In this document: piece by piece, positions 7,334 through 14,468 of the stretch
Layout of the letters: the number at the start of each line of letters is the position of its first letter
Position numbering within the stretch: the stretch's first letter is position 1
DNA from: an uncultured Verrucomicrobiales bacterium
GTDB taxonomy: Bacteria; Verrucomicrobiota; Verrucomicrobiia; Verrucomicrobiales; Akkermansiaceae
DNA length: 28,109 nt
NCBI GenBank assembly: GCA_937893015.1
Contig: CALBJX010000044.1
Location: 1 to 28,109, forward strand
Direction of reading: 5' to 3'
The notes under the pieces: model-generated
Told to the model about the DNA's origin: nothing
The model's database searches: none
What the model saw: only the letters and a program-made list of their open reading frames with translations
Program-made: the position numbers and the translations under genes

Positions 7334-7359
7334 ACGGGCACAGCATACGCTGCGCCCGT
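7334..7359 (-). terminator. Terminator of tRNA-Arg
   Basis: An 11-bp stem with one G-U pair (7334-7344 with 7349-7359) just downstream of the tRNA on the minus strand, followed on that strand by CGTG and five T. Confidence 0.6.
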
Positions 7360-7368
7360 TGCGGTATC

Positions 7369-7442
7369 CGATCCGGCCGCGGCTCGAACGCGGGACCCCA
7401 AGCTTAGAAGGCTCGTGCTCTATCCAACTGAGCTACCGGACC
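7369..7442 (-). tRNA. tRNA-Arg (anticodon UCU)
   Basis: A full cloverleaf on the minus strand. The acceptor stem GGTCCGG pairs with CCGGATC with one G-U pair, and the discriminator is G. The D-loop has AGCTCAGTTGGATAGAGC. The anticodon stem CGAGC/GCTTG closes the loop CTTCTAA, giving UCU. The T-arm contains GTTCGAG. It reads AGA codons and is not a substrate of the nearby TadA, which acts on tRNA-Arg(ACG). The 3' CCA is not encoded, so it must be added by a nucleotidyltransferase. Confidence 0.95.
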
Positions 7443-7457
7443 ATCGGAAGTGCGGAC

Positions 7458-7486
7458 AGCATAGCAGGGAAACAGGCAAAAAGCAA
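7458..7486 (-). promoter_or_regulatory. Promoter of tRNA-Arg
   Basis: On the minus strand, TTGCTT (7486-7481), a 17-bp spacer and TATGCT (7463-7458). The predicted start is about 9 bases before the mature 5' end. Confidence 0.65.
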
Positions 7487-7561
7487 GGATTTTTGCGTGT
7501 CAGTGCGTTCTTGCACGCGGCGTCGGCTGCCCGAATTCAGCAGTCAGAGCTCGCCTCTCCT

Positions 7562-8005
7562 TCATCGCGGGCAATAGGCCGCGACCAGCGGTTCCTGCAC
7601 CGCGAAGAGCGCGGCACGATCCTCCGGCTCGTAGTCGAGATAACCATGGAGGTGGGTGAGCCCGTGCACCATGTAACGGAAGAGCTCCTCTTCCTTCGCC
7701 ATGCCATGGGCGGCGGCATAGGCAGCAGCTGTGTCGCAGCTCACCAGAATCTCGCCGTAGGGGAAGGTGATGGCGTCCGTCGCCGTGGGGTCGTTCAAAA
7801 ATTCGGCATGCACCTGCGCAATGGTGGGGTCATCCACCACGGAGATTTCCACCATCTCCAGCCCGCTGAGCACGTGGTCGGGCCCCTTCGGCGCGGCGAG
7901 CAGCTCCGGCAGCAGGGCTTGCAAGGCGGCTCGGTAGCGCTCGATGAGCGCCTCCGTCACCCAACCGCGCTCGGCGTTGATGTAGATGTCTATCTGCGGT
8001 TCCAT
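7562..8005 (-). CDS. ybeY: YbeY-family endoribonuclease
   Basis: A single-strand endoribonuclease that matures the 16S rRNA 3' end and supports ribosome quality control. The 147-residue length is normal. ISVVDDPTIAQVHAEFLN and the TDAITFPYG segment match the conserved core. The metal motif reads HGLTHLHGYLD (about residues 115-125). The first two His of H-x3-H-x5-H are present, but the third ligand is Asp, and an extra His precedes it. The start is put at ATG 8005, four bases after the tadA stop, because family homology begins there; an earlier in-frame ATG at 8038 lies inside tadA. The short spacing implies co-transcription with tadA. The identification is firm; the effect of the ligand change is unknown. 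Confidence 0.88.
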   Translation of the reverse strand: MEPQIDIYINAERGWVTEALIERYRAALQALLPELLAAPKGPDHVLSGLEMVEISVVDDPTIAQVHAEFLNDPTATDAITFPYGEILVSCDTAAAYAAAHGMAKEEELFRYMVHGLTHLHGYLDYEPEDRAALFAVQEPLVAAYCPR

Positions 8006-8009
8006 GGTC

Positions 8010-8585
8010 TCAATCGCCGTAGGGGTCAAATTCGTCATTCTCCTCGGGCTCGGGGGTGCGAGCGCCGTTCTTCACCACAGGGGTGTAGGCAATACCCGCG
8101 GCGCGGGCGTCCTTCTTGCGCTGTTTGGCCACGGCGCGGGCTTCGCGGAAAAAGCTGCGAAACTGCTCCAAACAGGCCTCGTGCAGCACACCCGCCGTCA
8201 CATCACAGCGGTGGTTCAGGGGCGGGTTCGATTCCAACAGATGGATCCAGCCGCCGCAGGCACCGCCTTTGGGGTCGGGGATGCCGAACACCACGCGGGA
8301 GGGGCGGCAATGCACCATCGCCCCCGCGCACATGGGGCACGGCTCCTTGGTGACATAGACCGTGCAGCCATCCAGCCGCCAGTCGCCCACGGCTTCCTCC
8401 GCGGCGGTGAGGGCAATCATCTCGGCGTGGGCGGTGGCATCCTTGAGCGTTTCCACCTGATTCCACCCGCGGGCAATGACGCGGCCGTCCTTCACGATGA
8501 CACAGCCGCAGGGCACCTCGCCCACGGCGCGGGCTTTCTCCGCCTCGCGCATCGCCAACGCCATGAATTGCTCGTCCTCGGTCAT
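8010..8585 (-). CDS. tadA: tRNA adenosine-34 deaminase
   Basis: Zinc deaminase that converts A34 to inosine in tRNA-Arg(ACG). It has 191 residues. The zinc and proton-shuttle motifs are HAEMIAL (about residues 54-60) and EPCPMCAGA (about 84-92). The N-terminus (FMALAMREAEKARAVGEVPCGCVIV) is typical. A C-terminal tail of about 40 residues is charged and Pro/Glu-rich, ending EFDPYGD, longer than in E. coli TadA and possibly disordered. The start at 8585 is chosen because homology begins at TEDEQFMALAM; the frame stays open upstream through the preceding terminator without homology. ybeY follows four bases after its stop. No Shine-Dalgarno sequence is present: the upstream bases are the T-tract of the preceding terminator. 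Confidence 0.93.
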   Translation of the reverse strand: MTEDEQFMALAMREAEKARAVGEVPCGCVIVKDGRVIARGWNQVETLKDATAHAEMIALTAAEEAVGDWRLDGCTVYVTKEPCPMCAGAMVHCRPSRVVFGIPDPKGGACGGWIHLLESNPPLNHRCDVTAGVLHEACLEQFRSFFREARAVAKQRKKDARAAGIAYTPVVKNGARTPEPEENDEFDPYGD

Positions 8586-8593
8586 CGGGGGAT

Positions 8594-8627
8594 AAAAAAA
8601 GGGGAGCCGACAACACGCCGGCTCCCC
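8594..8627 (-). terminator. Terminator of the 165-residue protein gene
   Basis: On the minus strand, GGGGAGCCG (8627-8619) pairs perfectly with CGGCTCCCC (8609-8601) and is followed by seven T (8600-8594). It ends only 8 bases before the tadA start, so tadA needs either readthrough or a promoter inside this region. Confidence 0.85.
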
Positions 8628-8640
8628 CGTGAGATAAAAC

Positions 8641-9138
8641 TTACTTGATGGTGACGCGGGGGTCGGAATCAAGGATAGCCTGCAGCTCGGGCCAGCCTTC
8701 CTCCGTCTGGTTCTGGAACATGTGCAGATAGACGGAAACGGCACCGGCGGGGTACTGCGCGAAGAGGGCGTCGACGGCTTCCTTCAGCTTGTCGGCATCG
8801 AGCGTCTCGGGCAGGGTGTCCACCACGCCGTGGCCGTTGTGGGCAATGCCGAGCTTCTCAATGAAGCCGATGAGCATCGTCTCGTGCTTGCGGATGAGCC
8901 ACACCTGCAACAGGTGGTCGGCGATGGTTTCCGCGGGCTTCCAGCTGAGCATCTTCTTGAGCCAGGCGAACTGCTCCTCCACGGGCTTCTGCTGCATGAA
9001 CTGGGGGCGGAGCTTCTTGAGGGCGCCGAGTTCGCGCAGGGCGGCGCGATACACGCCGCGCTCCTGATTGCGCATCCAGTCAAGGAAATTGTTGACGGTC
9101 TCGTCGTCGGACTTCTGGAAGATGGTGTAGGACTTCAT
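8641..9138 (-). CDS. Conserved-looking hypothetical protein, 165 residues
   Basis: A soluble, mostly helical protein with no signal peptide or membrane segment. I do not recognise the family. Visible features are a basic stretch near residues 34-50 (ELGALKKLRPQFMQQKP), a central helix HLLQVWLIRKHETMLIGF and a C-terminal LHMFQNQTEEGWPELQAIL. No catalytic motif stands out. The codon bias is like that of neighbouring genes and the gene has its own promoter and a strong terminator, so it is a real monocistronic gene. The start at 9138 is supported by the promoter 13 bases upstream. The leader lacks a Shine-Dalgarno motif. Confidence 0.75.
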   Translation of the reverse strand: MKSYTIFQKSDDETVNNFLDWMRNQERGVYRAALRELGALKKLRPQFMQQKPVEEQFAWLKKMLSWKPAETIADHLLQVWLIRKHETMLIGFIEKLGIAHNGHGVVDTLPETLDADKLKEAVDALFAQYPAGAVSVYLHMFQNQTEEGWPELQAILDSDPRVTIK

Positions 9139-9151
9139 AACGGAAAGGTTT

Positions 9152-9180
9152 TATGTAATGTGCCCCTAATAAAGCACAAA
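9152..9180 (-). promoter_or_regulatory. Candidate promoter of the 165-residue protein gene
   Basis: On the minus strand, TTTGTG (9180-9175), a 17-bp spacer and TACATA (9157-9152); the ATG follows 13 bases later. Confidence 0.45.
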
Positions 9181-9440
9181 CAGGCGGCCATGTCGAGAGA
9201 AACATCTGCCATGATGCAAAATAGCCTGCAACAGGCACTTCTTCGGGCGTGTCTGACCTCTGCACCATCCCGGCGCACCCGGCAAACGGCGGACAAGCAC
9301 AACCTTTCCGAATCATCGCTCACGGCTACCCTGTCACACCACGAATCAGGAAAAAGCGGAGCAAAGCCGGTATCCTATCCGAGCCGAAGGCATGCCCGAC
9401 AGCATGATCGGAACGAAGGAGCAAAGCCGCATAGGCCTGC
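9181..9440. other. Gap without recognised gene
   Basis: Apart from a repeated 12-mer GGAGCAAAGCCG (9357-9368 and 9418-9429), I see no gene, RNA or regulatory site here. Open frames in it have no family features. Confidence 0.4.
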
Positions 9441-9482
9441 AAAAACAAAAAGCCGCTTACCTCGGCGAACGAAGTAAGCGGC
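9441..9482 (-). terminator. Terminator of tRNA-fMet
   Basis: On the minus strand, GCCGCTTAC (9482-9474) pairs perfectly with GTAAGCGGC (9460-9452), followed by TTTTTGTTTTT. It starts 9 bases after the tRNA. Confidence 0.85.
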
Positions 9483-9490
9483 CATTTGAG

Positions 9491-9564
<74 letters not shown>

Positions 9565-9599
9565 ATTTGAACCATGTACCCGACAGCGGGTACGGCCGA

Positions 9600-9628
9600 A
9601 GTTTAGCAGCACTTTCCCGTTACGTCAA
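9600..9628 (-). promoter_or_regulatory. Promoter of tRNA-fMet
   Basis: On the minus strand, TTGACG (9628-9623), a 17-bp spacer and TAAACT (9605-9600). The leader of about 30 bases contains a small hairpin GTACCCG/CGGGTAC (9575-9592). Confidence 0.75.
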
Positions 9629-9691
9629 GCTTTTTCTGATTTTTTCTTCCATTTTCTTCAGTTTTTCAAGAAATGCAGTCGCATTCCGTTC

Positions 9692-9720
9692 TTGCAAGCG
9701 GGCTTAGAGCGGGCTATAAT
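9692..9720 (+). promoter_or_regulatory. Promoter of aroB, predicted leaderless
   Basis: TTGCAA (9692-9697), a 17-bp spacer and a perfect TATAAT (9715-9720). The chosen ATG begins 7 bases after the -10 box, where transcription should start. Confidence 0.8.
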
Positions 9721-9726
9721 AAGGGC

Positions 9727-10839
9727 ATGGAAACTATTTCTCTTTCCCTTGGCAAACAGTCCTATGACGTGCATGTCGGCGTCGGGCTCATCGATAAGGT
9801 AGGAGAACTTATTTGCCCCACGGGGTTGAAAGGCGCTGCAGCGCTCATCTCGGACAGCAACGTGGGCCCGCTCTACGCCGAACGCGTGCAGAAAAGCCTC
9901 GAAGCCGCGGGCTACCGAGTCTCCTACCACGAGTTTGAAGCGGGAGAAGCGCACAAGAACCTTACGACCATCGAACAGCTGGTGAACGGGATGGTGGCCG
10001 CGGGGCATGACCGCTCGAGCTTCGTCGTGGCCCTCGGCGGCGGGGTGGTGGGTGATATGGCGGGCTTCACCGCCGCCATGTACTACCGCGGCATCCCCTT
10101 CGTGCAAATCCCCACCAGTGTGATGGCGCAGGTGGACAGCTCCGTGGGCGGCAAAACCGCCGTGGATATCGCCGCGGGCAAGAACCTCATCGGTGCCTTC
10201 CACCAGCCGCGTCTTGTCATCGCCGACCCGAGCACGCTCTGCACCCTTGATGCCCGCACCCTGCGCGAAGGCATGGCCGAGATGGTGAAACACGCCGCCA
10301 TCCGCGATGCGGGCATGCTCCCTGCCCTGCGTGCGCTCGCCGCAAGCATCACGGACGACGGCGCGACCCTCGACCTCGCGCTCATGGAAGAACTCATCGC
10401 CGCCAATGTCGCCATCAAAGCCCGCGTGGTGGAGGAAGACGAGAAAGAAACCCTCGGCGTACGCGCCTTCCTGAACTTCGGGCACACGCTGGGGCACGGC
10501 ATCGAAGCCTCCGTGCCGCTGGGCTCCCTGCTCCACGGCGAAGTCGTGAGCCTCGGCATGCGCGCCGCGCTCGCCCTCTCCCGCAAGCACTGCGGGCTCT
10601 CCGCCGATGCCGAGCGCGAGGTGCTGGACACCCTCGCCGCCCTGCACCTCCCCCTCACCCTGCCCGCGCAGGTAGACCCGCAGACTGCCCTTGCCCACAC
10701 CAAGACCGACAAAAAATTCCAAGGCGGCTCCATCCGCTTCGTCCTCCTCCGCGACCTCGGCACTCCCGAACTCTCCCGAAAGGTGACGCAGATGGATTTG
10801 GCGGAAGCCATGCACCACCTCACCACCCCTTTCTCTTAA
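9727..10839 (+). CDS. aroB: 3-dehydroquinate synthase
   Basis: Second step of the shikimate pathway: NAD- and zinc-dependent cyclisation of DAHP to 3-dehydroquinate. It has 370 residues, close to the usual 360. The GGGVVGDMAGF nucleotide-binding segment (about residues 105-115), PTSVMAQVDSSVGGKTAVD (about 129-147) and KNLIGAFHQP are family signatures. The zinc ligands lie in the GMAEMVKHA segment (Glu, about 186-194) and in the GHTLGHGIEA segment (His, about 256-265). An upstream in-frame ATG at 9673 would put the promoter inside the coding region, so 9727 is the start. The mRNA is then leaderless or nearly so. The next three genes run in the same direction with 60-70 base gaps, each holding a repeat element rather than a terminator, so they may be co-transcribed. 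Confidence 0.95.
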   Translation: METISLSLGKQSYDVHVGVGLIDKVGELICPTGLKGAAALISDSNVGPLYAERVQKSLEAAGYRVSYHEFEAGEAHKNLTTIEQLVNGMVAAGHDRSSFVVALGGGVVGDMAGFTAAMYYRGIPFVQIPTSVMAQVDSSVGGKTAVDIAAGKNLIGAFHQPRLVIADPSTLCTLDARTLREGMAEMVKHAAIRDAGMLPALRALAASITDDGATLDLALMEELIAANVAIKARVVEEDEKETLGVRAFLNFGHTLGHGIEASVPLGSLLHGEVVSLGMRAALALSRKHCGLSADAEREVLDTLAALHLPLTLPAQVDPQTALAHTKTDKKFQGGSIRFVLLRDLGTPELSRKVTQMDLAEAMHHLTTPFS

Positions 10840-10846
10840 AACTTCC

Positions 10847-10902
10847 TGCGCCGTAGGCGCACTAACTTCCACTTCGTACATCGTACATCGTAAATCGTAC
10901 AT
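10847..10902 (+). repeat. Composite element: GC hairpin plus heptamer array
   Basis: TGCGCC (10847-10852) / GGCGCA (10856-10861), an AT-rich linker, then CGTACAT, CGTACAT, CGTAAAT, CGTACAT (10875-10902), identical in order to the array at 5474-5501. The array ends four bases before the start codon at 10907. Confidence 0.9.
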
Positions 10903-10906
10903 TCTT

Positions 10907-12013
10907 ATGACTGACCCCAGAACAACACAATTAGCGCAAAATCTCATTTCTCACTCCTGCCACGTTCAGCCGGGAGAGCACGTGCTCATCGAAATCATCG
11001 ATGCGCCTGATGAAATCGCCATCGAACTCATCCGCGCCATCCGCGCGGCGGGCGGACACCCGCATGTGAACCTGCGCCACACCCGCGTGACCGCCGAGAT
11101 GTTTGCGGGCGCCACGGACGAGCAGTACAGCTCCATCGCGGGCTTTGAACTGGCGGAGATGAAAGCCATGGATGCCTACATCGCCATCCGCGGCGCAAGC
11201 AACAGCTTTGAGAACTCCGCCGTGCCCTCCGAAAAGATGGCACTGGCGCAGAAGCACATGAAAGACGTGCACCGCCAGCGCGTGTGCTACACCAAGTGGT
11301 GCGTGCTGCGCTGGCCCACCCCCAGCATGGCACAGAGCGCGGGCATGAGCACCGAGGCCTTTGAAGAGTTCTACTTCCGCTGCTGCCTCGCGGACTACGG
11401 CAAGCTCCGCAAGGCCATGGACAAGCTCAAGGCCAAGATGGAGGCCACCGACAAGGTGCACATCGTCGGCCCCGGCACGGATCTCACCTTCTCCATCAAG
11501 GGCATGCCCGCCATCCCCTGCGACGGCGAGCTGAACATCCCCGACGGCGAAGTCTTCACCGCCCCCGTGCGTGACTCCGTGAACGGAACCGTGCACTACA
11601 CCGCCCCCACCGTGTTCCAAGGCATCCCCTTCGACGGCATCCGCCTCACCTTCAAGGACGGCAAGATTGTGGAAGCCCACTGCAACGGCGACGAAACCGC
11701 CCTGAACAAGATTCTCGACTCCGACGAAGGCGCACGCTACATCGGCGAGTTCGCCCTCGGCGTGAACCCCTTCATTCTGGAGCCCATGCGCGACATCCTC
11801 TTCGACGAGAAGATTGCCGGCTCCTTCCACTTCACCCCCGGCAACGCCTACGAAAACTGCGACAACGGCAACCGCTCGCAGGTGCATTGGGACCTCGTCT
11901 GCATCCAGCGCGCCGACTACGGCGGCGGTGAAATCTATTTCGATGACGTCCTCATCCGCAAGGACGGCATCTTCGTCGACCCGGAACTCGCCGACCTCAA
12001 CCCCGCCATGTAA
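10907..12013 (+). CDS. M29-family aminopeptidase, first copy
   Basis: Metallo-aminopeptidase of the AmpS/aminopeptidase T family, 368 residues, cytoplasmic and probably with a dinuclear metal site. By alignment to family motifs the ligands are Glu215 (PDGEVFTAP), Glu281 (GEFALGVNP), His308 (GSFHFTPG), His327 and Asp329 (HWDLV). The N-terminal domain (HVQPGEHVLIEI) is the usual alpha/beta half. The gene is followed by a close paralogue, about 70 % identical by eye and of identical length, most alike from about residue 115 onward. The start is fixed by homology; it lies four bases after a heptamer array and has no Shine-Dalgarno sequence. Physiological substrates are unknown; family members release N-terminal residues from short peptides. 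Confidence 0.9.
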   Translation: MTDPRTTQLAQNLISHSCHVQPGEHVLIEIIDAPDEIAIELIRAIRAAGGHPHVNLRHTRVTAEMFAGATDEQYSSIAGFELAEMKAMDAYIAIRGASNSFENSAVPSEKMALAQKHMKDVHRQRVCYTKWCVLRWPTPSMAQSAGMSTEAFEEFYFRCCLADYGKLRKAMDKLKAKMEATDKVHIVGPGTDLTFSIKGMPAIPCDGELNIPDGEVFTAPVRDSVNGTVHYTAPTVFQGIPFDGIRLTFKDGKIVEAHCNGDETALNKILDSDEGARYIGEFALGVNPFILEPMRDILFDEKIAGSFHFTPGNAYENCDNGNRSQVHWDLVCIQRADYGGGEIYFDDVLIRKDGIFVDPELADLNPAM

Positions 12014-12020
12014 AAATTCC

Positions 12021-12071
12021 GCGCGGCTCCGCCGCGCCTAACTGAAAAATCGTACATCGCAAATCGTACAT
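12021..12071 (+). repeat. Composite element: GC hairpin plus heptamer array
   Basis: Perfect hairpin GCGCGGC (12021-12027) / GCCGCGC (12031-12037), linker, then CGTACAT, CGCAAAT, CGTACAT (12051-12071). The array ends three bases before the next ATG. Confidence 0.9.
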
Positions 12072-12074
12072 TCC

Positions 12075-13181
12075 ATGAAAGATCCTCGTTATCAGCAACT
12101 CGCCGAACAAATCGTCGGCTATTCCGTCCATGTGGAGCCCGGTGAACACGTCAACATCCGCGCGGCGGGCATCCCCGAAGCCATGGTCGTCGAACTCATC
12201 CGCGCCGTCCGCGCACACGGCGGGCACCCGCATGTCGAACTGACCCAGAGCCTCGTCACCCGCGAGCTTCTGCGCGGTGCCACGGAAGAACAGTATGAGC
12301 TCGAAAGCCGCTACCGCATGCAGCGAGCGGAGGACATGGACGTCCACATCTCCTTCTACGCCGACGACAACACCTTTGAGACCGCCGATGTGCCCGCCGA
12401 CCGCATGAAGATTGTCAACAAGGCCTTTGCGCCTGTCTCCAACTTCGTGTGCAACAAGCGCAAGTGGACCGTCCTCGCATGGCCGACCCCGAGCATGGCG
12501 CAGGCCGCCGGCATGAGCACGGAAGCCTTCGAGGACTTTTATTTCCGCTGCTGTCTCGCGGACTACGGCAAGCTGAAGGCGGCTATGTTGAAGCTCAAGG
12601 CCATGATGGAGAGCACCGACAAGGTGCATATCGTCGGCCCCGGCACGGACCTTACGTTCTCCATCAAGGGCATCAAGGCCATCCCCTGCGCGGGCGAGTG
12701 CAACGTGCCCGACGGCGAGGTCTACACCGCCCCCGTGCGCGACAGCATCAACGGCACCCTCACCTACAACGCCCCGAGCATCTACAACGGCATTCCCTTC
12801 GACGGCGTGAGCTTCCGCTTTGAAAACGGCAAAATTGTGGAGGCCCACTGCAACGGCGACGAGAGCAAGCTCAACGCCCTGCTCGACACGGACGAAGGCG
12901 CACGCTACATCGGTGAGTTCGCCCTCGGCGTGAATCCCTTCGTGCTGCAGCCCATGCGCGACATCCTCTTCGATGAGAAGATTGCCGGATCCTTCCACTT
13001 CACCCCCGGCCAGTGCTACGAAGAAGCCCCCAACGGCAACGACTCTTCGATTCACTGGGATCTCGTCTGCATCCAGCGAGCCGAATGCGGCGGCGGCGAA
13101 ATTTATTTTGATGATGTGCTCATCAGAAAAGACGGCATCTTCGTCGACCCGGAACTGGCAGATTTGAACCCGGCCATGTAA
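12075..13181 (+). CDS. M29-family aminopeptidase, second copy
   Basis: Paralogue of the preceding gene with the same 368-residue length. The ligand motifs are all kept: PDGEVYTAP, GEFALGVNP, GSFHFTPG and HWDLV, so both copies should be catalytic. The C-terminal third is nearly identical to the first copy down to the last residues (LADLNPAM). The N-terminal domain has diverged more (NIRAAGIPEAMVVELIRAV in place of the matching segment). That pattern fits an old tandem duplication with different substrate preference or partial gene conversion of the 3' half. Same transcription unit as its twin. Confidence 0.9.
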   Translation: MKDPRYQQLAEQIVGYSVHVEPGEHVNIRAAGIPEAMVVELIRAVRAHGGHPHVELTQSLVTRELLRGATEEQYELESRYRMQRAEDMDVHISFYADDNTFETADVPADRMKIVNKAFAPVSNFVCNKRKWTVLAWPTPSMAQAAGMSTEAFEDFYFRCCLADYGKLKAAMLKLKAMMESTDKVHIVGPGTDLTFSIKGIKAIPCAGECNVPDGEVYTAPVRDSINGTLTYNAPSIYNGIPFDGVSFRFENGKIVEAHCNGDESKLNALLDTDEGARYIGEFALGVNPFVLQPMRDILFDEKIAGSFHFTPGQCYEEAPNGNDSSIHWDLVCIQRAECGGGEIYFDDVLIRKDGIFVDPELADLNPAM

Positions 13182-13189
13182 AAATACCC

Positions 13190-13245
13190 GCGCCGCAGGC
13201 GCACGAATTTCCCAATTTGTAATTTGTAAATTGTCATTTGTAATT
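13190..13245 (+). repeat. Composite element: GC hairpin plus heptamer array
   Basis: GCGCC (13190-13194) / GGCGC (13198-13202), linker, then AATTTGT, AATTTGT, AAATTGT, CATTTGT (13214-13241) plus AATT. A second sequence family with the same period and the same A-rich third unit. The array ends four bases before the ATG at 13250. Confidence 0.9.
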
Positions 13246-13249
13246 CCCC

Positions 13250-14050
13250 ATGTTCGCTCGCACTCTTCGCCTTTTCTTTTACCTCGCGCAACTTCTGCTC
13301 CTTGTCGCCTACATCGGCTATTGGGGCGCAGACCGATTCGAGGTGAAGCAGGCGGAGCTGCCTGCGGACACGCTGAAGGGCGCGGGATCGCTGAAAATCG
13401 CCTTCTTCAGCGACCTGCACAGCAGCAAAGGACACTTTGAAACAGTCGTCAGGGAAATCGAGCAAGCGAAGCCTGACCTCATCATCTTCGGCGGTGATTT
13501 CGTGTGGGCGCTCGGGCGCTTCGGGCACACACGATGGGCGGTGGAAGGGCTCAAAAAGCTCCGTGCCGTCGCCCCCGTGTATGCCATTCTCGGCAACCAG
13601 GACTACGAGATGCTGCCGCAGGTGGAGCGCATCTTCACCACGGCGGGCGTCACCCTGCTCCGCAATCAGGCGGTCGATTGGACAGCCCCCAACGGCACCA
13701 TCATCCGCCTTGTCGGGCTCGGCGACTGGACGGAGGGGGATGAGAATCCCGCTGCCTGCCTGAGCGAGGGCGACAGCGAAGAAAAGCCCGTGCTCCTCCT
13801 CTCCCACAATCCCGAGAGCCGCCACGACCTCGGCGACTATGACTGGGACCTCATGCTCAGCGGCCACACCCACGGCGGCCAGCTCGGCATCCCCTTCACC
13901 GACACATACATCTGCTTCCGCTCCGACATGCCCTGCGGGCTCTACTCCTATGACCGCAACCGCCGCATTTACGTCTCCAAAGGTATCGGCGGCAGCATGG
14001 GCATGCGCTTCTTCTGCACCCCCGAGCTGGTCATTCTGGAGCAGAAGTAA
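13250..14050 (+). CDS. Membrane-anchored metallophosphoesterase, YaeI/LpxG-like
   Basis: A 266-residue calcineurin-like phosphoesterase. One N-terminal membrane segment (about residues 8-25) anchors it. The metal motifs appear in order: FFSDLHSSK (Asp and His), GGDFVW (Asp), GNQDYE (Asn), LLLSHNPES (His) and SGHTHGGQ (His-x-His). The third motif is normally GNH(D/E); here the His that assists catalysis is Gln. Related enzymes include YaeI and lipid A-pathway pyrophosphatases such as LpxG, and LpxH carries GNRD at this place, so a role in UDP-diacylglucosamine hydrolysis is possible but unproven. It is the last gene of the aroB-M29-M29 row, followed by a hairpin shared with the convergent lipoprotein gene. 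Confidence 0.85.
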   Translation: MFARTLRLFFYLAQLLLLVAYIGYWGADRFEVKQAELPADTLKGAGSLKIAFFSDLHSSKGHFETVVREIEQAKPDLIIFGGDFVWALGRFGHTRWAVEGLKKLRAVAPVYAILGNQDYEMLPQVERIFTTAGVTLLRNQAVDWTAPNGTIIRLVGLGDWTEGDENPAACLSEGDSEEKPVLLLSHNPESRHDLGDYDWDLMLSGHTHGGQLGIPFTDTYICFRSDMPCGLYSYDRNRRIYVSKGIGGSMGMRFFCTPELVILEQK

Positions 14051-14052
14051 AT

Positions 14053-14089
14053 AAATCCGTTCCCCACAAAAGGCGCAGGGAACGGATTT
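14053..14089. terminator. Terminator between convergent genes
   Basis: A perfect 12-bp stem (14053-14064 with 14078-14089). The T-rich side is better on the minus strand (TTTATTT), so it probably ends the lipoprotein operon and may also serve the phosphoesterase gene. Confidence 0.6.
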
Positions 14090-14114
14090 GGGTTCAGATA
14101 ACACGAAGAAAGCC

Positions 14115-14468
14115 TTAATGCGCGTACATTGCCGAACCGCCCATGGAGCGGGAGGTCTGCACTTTGTCACTTTCCTGAATGATGGTGGAATGGGTGCCGC
14201 GCAGGGGCTTGAGAGGAGCGGGGACAGCCGCGGGGGCAGCGGTCTTGGGCTGCGGGACGGGTGTTACCTTTGGCTGCGGAGTAGGCTTGGGTGCCGGTTT
14301 CGGTTTAGCTGCGGGGGCCGCTGTTTTGGCGGGCTGCGCGGGGGCAGGAGCTGCCACCGCATGTGCTACGGGGACTGCGGCGGCGGGCGGCGGAACCACC
14401 ACCTTCTGCTGCATGCAGGAAGCAAGAGCGACTGCTGTTGTCAGGAATAGGATTCGTTTCATTGTCAT
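14115..14468 (-). CDS. Small Pro/Ala/Lys-rich lipoprotein
   Basis: A 117-residue predicted lipoprotein. The signal segment KRILFLTTAVALASC ends in a good lipobox, with the acylated Cys at residue 18. The mature part has a long linker of Pro, Ala and Lys (about residues 25-85) of the kind that spans periplasm or peptidoglycan, as in TonB-like proteins, and a short Ser/Arg-rich C-terminus ending SAMYAH. I recognise no domain. The ATG at 14468 overlaps the stop of the upstream gene (ATGA), so it is translationally coupled and last in a four-gene operon. A second ATG six bases on (14462) is an alternative start. Function unknown; an envelope-spanning or peptidoglycan-contacting role is inference. 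Confidence 0.75.
   Translation of the reverse strand: MTMKRILFLTTAVALASCMQQKVVVPPPAAAVPVAHAVAAPAPAQPAKTAAPAAKPKPAPKPTPQPKVTPVPQPKTAAPAAVPAPLKPLRGTHSTIIQESDKVQTSRSMGGSAMYAH

Noticed and set aside
9181..9440. Small structured RNA (such as SRP RNA) between the 165-residue gene and tRNA-fMet
   Set aside because: I found neither the conserved SRP tetraloop and GGAAGG-like core nor other RNA signatures; only a repeated 12-mer is present.
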